Of a stretch of DNA of 64,000 bases, positions 23,304 through 33,031 are shown one piece after another. Source of the DNA: Zingiber officinale (Eukaryota > Streptophyta > Magnoliopsida > Zingiberales > Zingiberaceae). The translations under genes and the position numbers were made by a program. Positions within the stretch are counted from its first letter, which is position 1; each line of letters starts with the position of its first letter. Below the pieces are notes generated by a model, which saw only the letters and a program-made list of their open reading frames with translations, was not told where the DNA came from and did no database searches. The stretch covers positions 28,774,492 to 28,838,491 of the forward strand of contig NC_056004.1 in assembly GCF_018446385.1 (NCBI RefSeq), given 5' to 3'.

Positions 23304-24157
23304 TGATCCGGTGGTAAGGACGGGGACCCTCGGTGGCGGAAGGTCAATGACACGTGGAGGTCAAAGGTCAAGAGATTTAACCCTGAGACCTGACCGACCG
23401 GACTGAGAAAGCCGACCGGCCACCCGATCGACCGGACTGAGATGGCCGACCGGAAGACAATTCGACTAGGCTTTGGGTTTCCGATGCTCAAGGTAAAAAG
23501 GTTTCAGCGCCGAGCGGGATGTCTGTTCGGCTGGGGCACAAGGCAACAAAGACAGGCAGGAGCAATCTCATCCGAGCATACGACCAGGAGTCCTCCCAGT
23601 CGGACCGATACCTACAACCGGGGTAGAAGTGATATGCCTACCGAGCGTCCGAACCGCTCGGCCCTGGAACAGACAGGAGGCGCCGGAGGATAAAGGTGAC
23701 AAGGGATAACATCATCCTCGAGACATCTGTCGCCGACAGCCAGCAGGGTTGGCGGCCGAGCCGTACACAGGATCATACAGTAGAAGCTTCCACCGTCACA
23801 TCCGGGATATGCTCGGACGATTGCGGAATGGCATTAGAGGTGTTTTTCTGACATGGGCTCGTTAAGGTATGTTTGGGGAAGCGCGCTCGCATCGAGAAGC
23901 ATGCTCGCGCCTCCCCGAGGTCCTATATAAGGACCCCCAGACGTCGACGAAGGTATGCGCAATCCTCGCTGTAGCCACAGTTACGCTGCCTCTTTCATTT
24001 CTCGTTGCCTGACTTGAGCGTCGGAGGGCCATTGCCGGGAAACCCCTCCCGGCTCGGCTTCTTTGCAGGTTCGCCGGAGATTTATACCACCAGTTGGATC
24101 AGTAGCGAAGCATGCCACATCCCCAACGTCCGTCGACTAAGCGCTCGGACAGGATCA
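23304..24157 (+). repeat. 5' LTR of Tat element B
   Basis: An 854-bp LTR with TGATC at the start and GGATCA at the end, closely matching 33032-33870. It contains inverted CCGACCGG-type motifs near 23393-23455 and a TATA box at 23923-23931. Confidence 0.9.
23923..23931 (+). promoter_or_regulatory. TATA box in LTR of element B
   Basis: CTATATAAG sits inside the inverted pair GGTCCTATATAAGGACC, about 230 bp before the LTR end. The same box recurs at 33636-33644 in the 3' LTR. Use as the transcription start of the element is inferred from position. Confidence 0.7.
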
Positions 24158-24160
24158 AAT

Positions 24161-24178
24161 TGGCGCTGTCTGTGGGAA
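24161..24178 (+). promoter_or_regulatory. Primer-binding site of element B
   Basis: TGGCGCTGTCTGTGGGAA lies three bases after the 5' LTR. It is close to the TGGCGCC...-type primer site usual in Tat gypsy elements, with one likely C-to-T change. Confidence 0.75.
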
Positions 24179-24286
24179 TGCACCTGAATCCGAGCCTAGA
24201 AGATAGAAGAAGCTGGACGTCAACTTCTGGTAACGCTCTCTCCTGAGGAGCTCGAAGCACTCATCCAAGCGCGAGCAGCAAAAATT

Positions 24287-25180
24287 GTGGAGCAGCAACA
24301 GAAAGCTCAGGCCGAGCGGGCAGCGCAGCAGGCGACATCAGCATCGGGGGGCCGAGCGCCACCCGAAGAGCGGCCGGAGCAGCTCTCAATATGGGGGCAA
24401 AATAAGGGACCGACCAACACTCAGATGGGGGCGCCTCCCGCCCCGATACCTTTTCATAGGGCTCTGTTACAGACGCCCTCGGAGGTCACGCAAGCTAATC
24501 AGGACAAAGGATCTTCATCGGACGAAGCACCCATCTGGGACGTCAAAAAAGGAAAAGCGCCCCAAACGGACATGTCGCCCGAGCGGATCAACCGGCAGTT
24601 CTCAGACGCCATCCTGCGTGATCCACTGCCAAAGCATTATGTGCCCCCTGCGATCGGGGAATACAACGGGACAACCGACCCAGACGAACATTTGGGTAAG
24701 TTCGACATCACTGCCACTCTGCATCAGTACACAGATGGTGTGAAGTTCCGAGTGTTCCTCACCACCCTTTCGGGATCGACGCATCGGTGGTTCCGGAGGC
24801 TGCCGGACGGATCTATCACGAGTTTTAAAGAATTTCGAACGGCGTTCCTCCATCATTTTGCGAGTAGCAGGCGCCACCAGAAGACCAGTGTCAATCTGTT
24901 CGCCATCAAGCAAGGCTCAAGGGAGTCACTCCGAGCTTACATCCAACGCTTCAACCAGGTGGCCATGGACATTCCAACGGTCACCTCGGAAACAATGATG
25001 AACGCGTTCACGCAAGGGCTCGTGGATGGTGATTTCTTCCGCTCGCTCATCCGGAAGCCACCGCGGGACTACGACCACATGCTGCATAAGGCCAACGAGT
25101 ACATCAATGTGGAGGAAGCCCAGGCGGCGAGAAGAAAGAAAGCCCTGAATGGCCAAACAGCTTCGGTCGAGCGAAAGTAG
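24287..25180 (+). CDS. gag: Truncated gypsy Gag (retrotrans_gag domain)
   Basis: This is a 297-residue frame. It stays open back to a stop near 24198 with no ATG (the first codon used here is GTG), so the true start is lost or upstream. It contains a retrotrans_gag core: LPKHYVPPAIGEYNGTTDPD (about 117-136), FLTTLSGSTHRWFRRLP, FASSRRHQKTSVNLFAIKQG, ESLRAYIQRFN and AFTQGLVDGDFF. These are the capsid-like helices that assemble particles in Ty3/gypsy elements. The zinc knuckle and protease that should follow are absent. The frame ends in a stop just before a 64-bp array, which marks the deletion that removed pol. Confidence 0.82.
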   Translation: MEQQQKAQAERAAQQATSASGGRAPPEERPEQLSIWGQNKGPTNTQMGAPPAPIPFHRALLQTPSEVTQANQDKGSSSDEAPIWDVKKGKAPQTDMSPERINRQFSDAILRDPLPKHYVPPAIGEYNGTTDPDEHLGKFDITATLHQYTDGVKFRVFLTTLSGSTHRWFRRLPDGSITSFKEFRTAFLHHFASSRRHQKTSVNLFAIKQGSRESLRAYIQRFNQVAMDIPTVTSETMMNAFTQGLVDGDFFRSLIRKPPRDYDHMLHKANEYINVEEAQAARRKKALNGQTASVERK

Positions 25181-25184
25181 CCCG

Positions 25185-26035
25185 TCACCCCCGGCTTGAA
25201 GACCATCGAGCAGCGACGTTAAATCTTAGAGTCGAACCGGCGACTATAAACCCTCCGGTAGGAAGACCGTCGAGCAGCGACGTTAAATCTTTGAGTCAAA
25301 TCGGCGACTATAAACCCCCCAGCTTGAAGACCGTCGAGCAGCGACGTTAAATCTTAGAATCGAACCGGCGACTATAAACCCTCCGGCCGGAAGACCGTCG
25401 AGCAGCGACGTTAAATTTTAGAGTCGAATCGGCGACTATAAACCCTCCGGCCGAAAGACCGTCGAGCGGTGACGTTAAATCTTAGAGTCGAACCGGCGAC
25501 TATAAACCCCCCGGCCTGAAGACCGTCGAGCAGCGACGTTAAATCTTAGAGTCAAACCGGCGACTATAAACCCTTCGGCCTGAGGCCGGAAGACCATCGA
25601 GCAGCGACGTTAAATCTTAGAGTCGAACGGACGACTATAAACCCTCCTGCCGGAAGACCGTCGAGCAGCGACGTTAAATCTTAGAGTTGAACCGGCGACT
25701 ATAAACCTTCCGGCCGGAAGACCGTCGAGCAGCGACGTTAAATCTAAGAGTCGAACCGGCGACTATAAACCCTCCGGCCGGAAGACCGTCAAGCAGCGAC
25801 GTTAAATCTGAGAGTCGAACCGGCGACTATAAATCCTCCGGCCGGAAGACCGTTGAGCAGCGACGTTAAATCTGAGAGTGGAACCGACGACTATAAACCC
25901 TCCGGCCGGAAGACCGTCGAGCAGCGCCGTTATATCTGAGAGTCGAACCGGCGACTATAAACCCTCCGACCGGAAGACCGTCGAGCAGCGACGTTAAATT
26001 CTGAAGTCGGAACGGGCCAATATAAACCCCCCAGA
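25185..26035 (+). repeat. Tandem array, 64-bp unit, about 13 copies
   Basis: A 64-bp unit (GACCGTCGAGCAGCGACGTT at its start, then AAATCTTAGAGTCGAACCGG and CGACTATAAACCCTCC) repeats from just after gag. GACCGT landmarks at 25265 and 25329 show the period. One unit is longer by a GGCCTGA insertion near 25580. It shares the core GAACCGG.GACT.TAAACCC with the 130-bp array of element A although the rest differs, and lies in the matching position before the antisense gene. Confidence 0.92.
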
Positions 26036-26446
26036 TGAGATAGCGTCGCGTTGAAGCACTTCAGCGAGACACTAGCAGAAAGTCCACGAAACGTCGTTTG
26101 ATCGATCGACGCAGTAAAGAAAAACACTAAGCGAAAAGCTCATGGAAATCCCAGGGAGAGTGGGAAGTCGTTTAACCGATCAGCCCAATAAAGACAAACA
26201 CCAGCGACAAACGCAGAAGTCCCAGGCATAGTGGGAGGTCGTCTAACCGATCGGCGAAATTAAGAAATTCCCTGCGGGGAAAAGGTCTAGCGACCGTTCG
26301 GCATAGTTAAAAGGAACACTCGAAATGAAAGGCTAACGCAGCAAAAGTGGGCAAAAGTGGGCATTCATTTAAAATTAGCATTTAAAAGTTACAGACGCCA
26401 CATAAAAATTAAAGTCAAGCCGGTCGGAAGAATTACTAAAAATACT
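26036..26446 (+). other. Noncoding spacer in element B
   Basis: Between the 64-bp array and the end of the antisense gene. Three looser repeats of a GGGAGGTCGT(C/T)TAACCGATC-type phrase occur (near 26095, 26168 and 26229). I see no gene. Confidence 0.6.
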
Positions 26447-27997
26447 TCATTCAAGGAAGCCAAAAATATGCTTTGGGATGGTGGTGAGAAGCGTCGCATG
26501 CTCCGTAGCAGGGATGACCACGGACTCGGGGAGCTGACCCTTGGACTTCAGATAATCCGCCGTTGCGGTGATGGCCAACTCGAAGGCGATGACCAGCTGG
26601 TCGCACACCTTCTCCACAAACTCCCCTGAGCGGATGTAGTTTTGCCTCAAGGCGGTGACGTGGCCCGGCTCCGCCTCTTGGTACTCTTTGAAGGCGGCAT
26701 GAGAAGCATCAAGAGCCTCCTGCAAGGCCTTCAAATCATCCTTGAGTTTGGCCACCTCCTCCGAATGACCTTTCTGCTCCCCTTCCAGCAGCTGGGCCAG
26801 CTCATTCACACGCTGCTGCAGAGCTCAGGCTTCCACATTTTTCTTGTCCAGATCAACGATGGCGGTGTTCTTCCGAGTGGTGGCAAGCTCAATTTTGTGG
26901 TCATAACTTTTAACCTGCTTGTTAAGCTGGTCCAGCATGTACGCCTGGTCGGCCGTCTTCTTTCTCTTGGCCTCTAACAGATCCTTGGTTTTGTCGAGCT
27001 CCTTCTGCAGCTCGGCGTAAGAAGGGCCTCGCGAAGAAGACAGGCCGCCCTGACTCTTCAGCCTCTTTAGCTCCTCCCCCACCATAGCCAAGCGGTTGGA
27101 GATAGCAATCTCCTCCACCCATCGCTGGTATACACAGGAAGGTTAAAAAGCCGATCGGGAAAACTACATAAAGAAGAAATAAACCTTACCCCTGTGGATT
27201 GCTGCATGTGGCTATCGGCTAGCTTGTCGAGCGATATCATGGCCACACGGGCCCGAGCGTCCGCCCACATCTCAGCGAGGGGCCCCTTCATAGTGATCAT
27301 ATGTTCGGGAGCTGTTGGCCGATCGGACTCGGCCATGAACGCCTCGGTTGGGAGATGCAGAGTGACCCTAACAGTACGGCGCTGGCCTGGAGTCGTCTGA
27401 GCAGACGCCATGGGATCGGAGGCCGGGCTGGACATTGTGGATAGAATGCCCGAGCGGAGGACCCGGCGTGGTGCAGGAGGAAGGGAGGTAACAGGCACCG
27501 CTTCGATGGGGGCTGCAGGCGCATCCAGCTGAGAGGGAGTCCGGTCGGAGGAGAGTGCCTTGACCGATGGGTTTTACCGCGTTGAGAAGCGGTGTCCATC
27601 CGCTCAGATGCTTGCACTGCGGAGGTTGCCGAAGGAAGAGGCTTCTCAACTCGCCGTCTTTTCCTGTCGAGCGGGAGTTCGTCCTCCGGTTCGGAGTCTT
27701 CCTCCCGAACAGTCGGATCCTTGCTAGGAGTTGCACCGCCAGCCACATCCGTAGGCGAAGCTTGAGCGACCGACTCCCTGCCTGTGTTTCACTCTCGACC
27801 TCGTGAGAGCCGACCGGAGCAATACCCAATTGCTCCATTTCCTTGGCTGCTGCCGCTTCAAGCGCGACCGCTTTCTTTTTCAAAATCTCGAACAGCACCG
27901 ACTCCATTATGATATTTACTACAAAGAAAGAAGAAAGAAATCAGTTAGAACTCAAGGCAAATGTACAAGTGAAGTTCTTACCAAAGCTGCTCGGGAG

Positions 27998-29039
27998 TGT
28001 TGGAACCCCAAGGTTGTTTTGGTGTGATCAACAAGTTAAGTTAGGTCCTGCGTTGTTTCTAACCTTGTGTCTAAGTGTGCAGGAGCTTAGGAGCACAGGT
28101 ACTTGAGCGGAAGACGCAGCTAGCGAGAAGGACGGCACGCTGTGCGTCCGAGGGACGAGGTTCTGCGGAAGAGTACACCGGCGGACGAGAAGGAAGTGCG
28201 CGCGGTGGTTCCGAGGTACAAAAGCCGGAGCGGAAGATTGCTCGGGGAGCAAGAGACGCAGCTAGCGCGAAGGTCGGCACGGGGTGCGACCGAGGGACGA
28301 AGTCTGCGGATGAGTACGCTGGTGGACGAGAAGGGAGACGCGGTAATTCCGAGGGACGAGAAGCCGGAGGGAAGCACGCTCGAGAAGAACGGAAGTTGGG
28401 TTCGGGTGAGCCCTATTCCGGATGTCAGAGATCACCCAAGCAAGCGGAGCCGGAGCAAAAAGACCCGGACCAGAGGCGAGCTGAACCAGAGAAGAGAGCA
28501 CAGACCAAAAGTCAACTGGGTTGACTTTTGGCTCCAGCGCCAACTATCCGAGCGCCTTGAGGTCCGGGGCGCCCGGAACCATCCGGGGCGCCCGGAAGGG
28601 ACTTTTTCACAGGATCGAGCTTTGACTCGATCCAACCGTTGGGGGATAAATTTTATCCCCCCAGGGCGCCCGGAACCCATCCAGGCGCCCCGACCAAGGC
28701 TATAAATATAGCCTTGGTCCAGAAGCTTTTCAACAATCACGATCATTCTATTTCCAAACACTTGTATGCTTTAGTTGTAGTTAAGCTTCTGTTTTCTGTG
28801 CCTAAACGCTGTAAGAGGCTTCTCCGCCTGAAGGAGTTTTTGAGCTTAATCTTCCTTGGATTAACAACCTCCTTGGTTGTAACCAAGTAAACATCTGGTG
28901 CCTCGTCTTTACTTTTATGCTTTTATTTATCTGCTTAATTCATTTTACAAGTGTCAGCTTAATCGTTCGAGGAAGGGTTGTTTGTTCTTAATTGACAGGT
29001 TATTTACCAACCCTTCTAAGCCGGCCCAACGGTCCTACA
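27998..29039 (+). repeat. 5' LTR of element I
   Basis: A 1042-bp LTR, TGTTGGAACCCC to CCTACA. It contains a GTCAAC/GTTGAC hairpin (about 28504-28527), GGGGCGCCCGG palindromes (about 28564-28600 and 28670-28692), and a palindromic TATA box. The GC-rich first half gives several overlapping open frames on both strands that are not credible genes. Confidence 0.9.
28693..28718 (+). promoter_or_regulatory. TATA box embedded in a perfect palindrome
   Basis: The TATA box (TATAAATATA) is the centre of a 26-bp inverted repeat with 12-base arms (ACCAAGGCTATA and TATAGCCTTGGT) and two central A bases. The 3' LTR copy (31301-31326) has a single arm mismatch. It sits immediately downstream of the GGCGCCC palindromes, where the U3/R promoter is expected. 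Confidence 0.75.
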
Positions 29040-29041
29040 AG

Positions 29042-29054
29042 TGGTATCAGAGCC
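29042..29054 (+). promoter_or_regulatory. Primer-binding site of element I
   Basis: TGGTATCAGAGCC follows the 5' LTR after two bases, the complement of the initiator tRNA-Met 3' end. Confidence 0.9.
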
Positions 29055-29094
29055 GAGTACGCCTCAGAAGGACTAATCGCCGTCTGAAGCAACA

Positions 29095-30215
29095 ATGGCC
29101 GGAGCTAGCGACTACCCACCAGCATTCAAGGGGGAGCTTTCTTCATGGAAGCAACAAATGATGGTATTTCTTAACTCTGATATTGGTATTTCCCTAATAA
29201 TGAAAACAGGTTATGAAGCACCGAAGAACACGAATGGAGAAAGACTCGATCTACGCCTCTGGAACAAGAAGCAGCGTGACGAGTCAATGGCAAACGGTCG
29301 GGCAGAGTTTCACATTCTAACCGCAATACCAAATGAAGATTTCGATAGAGTTGGCGAATACAACAGCGCAAAAGAACTTTGGGAAAAGTTCTTAAAACTC
29401 TACGAAGAACCAACTGAAGCCGAATCCGACTCTTTGATAGACACCGAGCTGCCGACAGAACAGTCTGAGATGGAAGAAATTACTACAACAGCCGAAGTAC
29501 ATCCCGAGAGTGATGAAGGGGAGAATCTTCGGATAAAAGCAACTCGACAGGGGGAGAATCAACTACCGGAAAGGTAAGTCAGGTATGGACTCGAACCTCT
29601 GATCAATTAAATGATTCAATCGAAAAATTGCCTGAAGAGTCTTTCGAATCAGAAATTAAATCATCGAAAGAATTTTTTGAATTAGAAAATCAATTGTCAA
29701 ACTTGCCTTGCAAATTATTATTAAAAGAATTTTGCAAGTTAGAAATTTTGTCGAAAAACTTTTGTAAATTGCAAAATATTTTTTCGAAAGAATTATGCAA
29801 ATTAGAAATGATGTCAAAAACTTTCTTCGAATATTTTTTCGAATTAAAAATTACTTTCTCGAAAGAGTTTTGCAATTCAGAAAATGAGTCATCGAAAAAG
29901 CGTTTCGGATTAAGAAATCTATTATTAATAAATTCCTGCAAATTAGAATTTTTATTAAAAAATTCTTGCAAATTACAAAATATTCTTTCAAACGAATTTT
30001 GCACATTGTCGAAAGAATTTTTTATAGCGTCAAAAAATTTTATCAAGTTAGAATCTATGCTATCGAAATATTTTTGTGAACTTGAAATTCAAAAAATAAT
30101 AGAAATTAACATGATACAAATTGTTGCATGTTTAATATTTTTTGCTTTAAATCTGAAAAAGTGTGACTTAAGAATTTCTGATAAATTAAAATGGAAATTT
30201 AAACCTTCTGATTAA
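29095..30215 (+). pseudogene. gag: Gag-like gene of element I, frameshifted, with repeat tail
   Basis: The first frame (29095-29577, 160 residues) opens MAGASDYPPAFKGELSSWKQ and has AKELWEKFLKLYEEPTEAE, the N-terminal copia Gag pattern. A +1 shift near 29560 joins it to a second frame (STTGKVSQVWTRTSDQLNDS, then the frame of 29628-30215). That part is unusual: about ten degenerate 10-11-residue repeats of the type K-(E/N)-F-C-K-L-(E/Q)-x-x-(L/F)-S, Cys- and Phe-rich, then a hydrophobic stretch (MIQIVACLIFFALNL) and a basic end. No zinc knuckle remains. Whether the repeats are a selected domain or expanded AT-rich DNA cannot be told from one copy. Confidence 0.65.
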
Positions 30216-30629
30216 AGCATAAAATAAATAAATAAATGCATAGAAAATTTCTCTTTATGTTATTAATTCTCTGAAATTTTCTTGCATAAAGCTTTCTGTT
30301 TAGAAACTTCTTAATCTTGATGTCGAATGACTTAGAAATTTGTCTTGACTTAGAAATATTTCCCTGAAAATTATTGAAATATAGTTTCAAAAATTTTTTA
30401 ATGTCAACCCTTAGATTTAGTTTGTACCCCATTTTTATTGTGATCAAAGGGGGAGAAGGGAAAGTATAAGTCTAGGGGGAATAAGTCTAGGGGGAGGTAG
30501 AAAAAATTGAAAATTAAAATTTGGAATGTTTGAAATTTAATTTTTTCTATCATGTTGCATGTTATTGCAATAAACTGTTTAATTTCATATCTATTGTTGA
30601 CCCTAGCTTAATTTGGGTTGATCACACCA
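30216..30629 (+). other. Noncoding 3' interior of element I
   Basis: AT-rich, with two adjacent copies of an 'AAGTCTAGGGGGA' phrase near 30469-30496 that may be spare polypurine tracts. No frame of note. Confidence 0.55.
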
Positions 30630-30642
30630 AAAAGGGGGAGAT
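30630..30642 (+). promoter_or_regulatory. Polypurine tract of element I
   Basis: AAAAGGGGGAGAT directly precedes the 3' LTR; it is the same tract type as in the other Sirevirus-like elements of the window. Confidence 0.85.
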
Positions 30643-31645
30643 TGTTGGAACCCCAAGGTTGTTTTGGTGTGATCAACAAGTTAAGTTAGGTCATGCGTTG
30701 TTTCTAACCTTGTGTCTAAGTGTGCAGGAGCTTAGGAGCACAGGTACTCGAGCGGAAGACGCAGCTAGCGAGAATGACGGCACGCTGTGCGTCCGAGGGA
30801 CGAGGTGCTGCGGAAGAGTACACCGGCGGACGAGAAGGAAGTGCGTGCGGTGGTTCCGAGGTACGAAAGTCGGAGCGGAAGATTGCTCGGGGAGCAAGAG
30901 ACGCAGCTAGCGCGAAGGTCGACGACCGAGGGACGAAGTCTGCTGATGAGTACGCTGGTGGACGAGAAAGAAACACGCAGTGATTCCGAGGGATGAGAAG
31001 TCGGAGGGAAGCCCGCTCGAGAAGACCGGAAGTTGGGTTCGGGTGAGCCCTTTTCCGGATGACAGAGATCACCCAAGTAGCGGATCCGGAGGAGAAGAAC
31101 TGGACCGAGGCGGGACTGAACCAGAGAAGAGGTCCCGGACAAAAAAGTCAACACCTGTTGACTTTGGGCTCCGGGGCGCCCGGAGCAGTCCGGGGCGCTC
31201 GGACCTTGATTTTGACCAAGATCGCTATTTACGCGATCTGAACGTTATGGGATAAAATTTTATCCCCCCAGGGCTCCCGGAACCCCTTCGGGGCGTCCCG
31301 ACCAAGACTATAAATATAGCCTTGGTCCAGAAGCTTTTCAACAATCACGAGCATTCCATTTCAAACACTTGTACGCTTTAGTTGTAGTTAAGTTTCTGTT
31401 TTTGCGCTTCAACGTTATAAGAGGCTTCTCCGCCTGAAGGAGTTTTTGAGCTTAATCTTCCTTGGATTAACAACCTCCTTGGTTGTAACCAAGTAAACAT
31501 CTTGTGCCTCGTCTTTAGTTTTATGCTTTTATTTATCTGCTTAATTCATTTTACAAGTGTTAGCTTAATCGTTCGAGGAAGGGTTGTTTGTTCTTAATTG
31601 ACAGGTTATTTACCAACCCTTCTAAGCCGGCCCAACGGTCCTACA
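30643..31645 (+). repeat. 3' LTR of element I
   Basis: A 1003-bp partner of 27998-29039, with small deletions (for example in the GTCGGCACGGGGTGC region) and scattered substitutions. It keeps the palindromic TATA region at 31301-31326 with one mismatch. Confidence 0.9.
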
Positions 31646-32330
31646 GGGAGCAGGGTCCAGATCGGACTCAAACCGAATATATACATTACTCCCTCAGGAA
31701 GGAGCTTGTTGATGTCGAGCTTCAGGCCGGCTAGCAGATTCGCTGCTTGAAGATAGTCCGGTTGGGTCTTAAACTTCTTCAGCTCAGGAGAGATGGACGG
31801 TCCGACCTGCCATTTAGTCCAGAAAGGGAGCCGCCCAGGCATACGAAGAAAAAAGAAATTTTCTTTCCGATGTTTGTTGGAAGAGGGAAGTTTATCAAAA
31901 AAGACCAAGCCGGGCCGAGCCTGAAACAGATAAGTGCCCGGCTCGGACTGCTTGGGATAGTAGAAATAGTAGAAAACTTCCGGGCGGAGGGAAATGTTGT
32001 GTATCTTAAACAATACCACAACTCCGCACAGAAGTCGAAAGGTGTTGGGAACCAATTGGACGAGCGGAATGCCAAAGAAGTTACAAATTTTGACGATGAA
32101 GGGGTGGAGAGGAAACCGCAGACTGGATGTAAACTGTTCGCAAAAAAATAGATAGTGCTGCACGGAGGGTTATGTGGCCGAGCGGAAGGAGAAGGTAAGA
32201 TCAATTCGAAGTCAGAGGGGATGTCGAAAGCGTTGATCAGGCTCTCGGCGTCGCGCCGATCGAACCACGACTCCATGGTGGTATACCATGGGCCGAGAGT
32301 CGGGTCCGCAGGCTGAGAGGAACTTGCCAT

Positions 32331-33031
32331 CACCGGAACAGTAATGGAGAAAGAGGAAATGGGGAGGAAAGGCTTGGGGGAGATGAGCGGAACAGTAACT
32401 AAAAGATGAAACGCGGCCAAGAGCCCGAAGAAGACATAGGAATCAAAGAAAGAGAGGCAGAAGAACCTTACAGATGAGAAGATCGAAGGAGGGAGACGAA
32501 GGTTCACCGGAGAGCCGGGGGACGAGGTCACCGAGGAGAGGAGCGCAGTGAGAATGTCGCAAATAAGAGAGCGGAGGTGCGGCGGAGGAAAAGGGTGAAG
32601 GCTTTATAGGGGTGTGCCCGATCGTCCTAAGCCGTTGGATGCAAGTCACCGGGACCGAGGCCCACTTCACACCGTTCATTTCAAACTATCGGACGTCGCT
32701 TCGAGGGTAAAGCGGCGGCCGTATGATGACATCATCGACGCCATGTGGCACCCAATCAGAGGAAGGCATTTAATGAGCCCCATCACGAGGCAGAACCCCC
32801 GTGCTCAACCATAATGACGGGGATTTGCACGCATTCTAAGAAGATCCCGAGGACATTATCATAGGCCATGGGAGTAGCCCTCGTCGATTAGCCGATCAGC
32901 TCTAGTAGATCCATAGTGGCCAGGCGGATGTATACTTTCGGTAGTGGCGGGTCGGCTGTCGATTGGCCAGACTCATTGTCGAGTCAGTCGGACTTAGTGC
33001 CTCCTTCAACTAGACTTGAAGGGGAGGCATG
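32331..33031 (+). other. 3' noncoding end and polypurine tract of element B
   Basis: This is the upstream region of the antisense gene (read on minus) and the 3' end of element B (read on plus). Just before the 3' LTR, GAAGGGGAGGCA (about 33019-33030) is the likely polypurine tract. If the antisense gene is transcribed, its promoter should lie here. I see no reliable TATA box. Confidence 0.65.

Larger units (their letters stand above)
27998..31645 (+). mobile_element. Gag-only Sirevirus-like element I, with TSD
   Basis: Complete 3648-bp LTR element flanked by GGGAG (27993-27997 and 31646-31650). The parts are 5' LTR 27998-29039, primer site 29042, gag-like frames 29095-30215, polypurine tract 30630-30642 and 3' LTR 30643-31645. 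The 1.6-kb interior has no pol. Its LTR sequence is unrelated to that of the gag-only element at 3130-10585, so the two are separate families with the same reduced design. Confidence 0.92.
26447..32330 (-). pseudogene. Antisense extra gene of element B, split by element I
   Basis: Exon 1 runs from ATG at 32330 (MASSSQPADPTLGPWYTTMESW) with FPLHPFIVKICNFFGIPLVQL, FRLLCGVVVLF, PKQSEPGTYLF and ...VMYIFGLSP. One frameshift lies near 32160. It is cut at 31650 by element I and resumes at 27997. A short intron (GTAAGA...TTTGTAG, 27981-27919, 63 nt) leads into MESVLFEILKKKAVALEAAA. A second plausible intron lies near 27187-27131. The C-terminal part (27118-26447) is a coiled coil (LQKELDKTKDLLEAKRKKTA; KLDKK region; LLEGEQKGHSEEVAKLKDDL) with one stop. 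Layout and motifs match the antisense genes of element A; function unknown. Confidence 0.75.

Noticed and set aside
28028..28761. Multiple overlapping frames of 69-187 codons on both strands in the LTR of element I
   Set aside because: GC-rich LTR sequence; the same set recurs in the 3' LTR with shifted frames, and no domain is recognisable.
29690..30046. 118-codon minus-strand frame (NLQ/SFEK repeats)
   Set aside because: It is the mirror of the repetitive sense frame at 29628-30215; an AT-rich repeat open on both strands.
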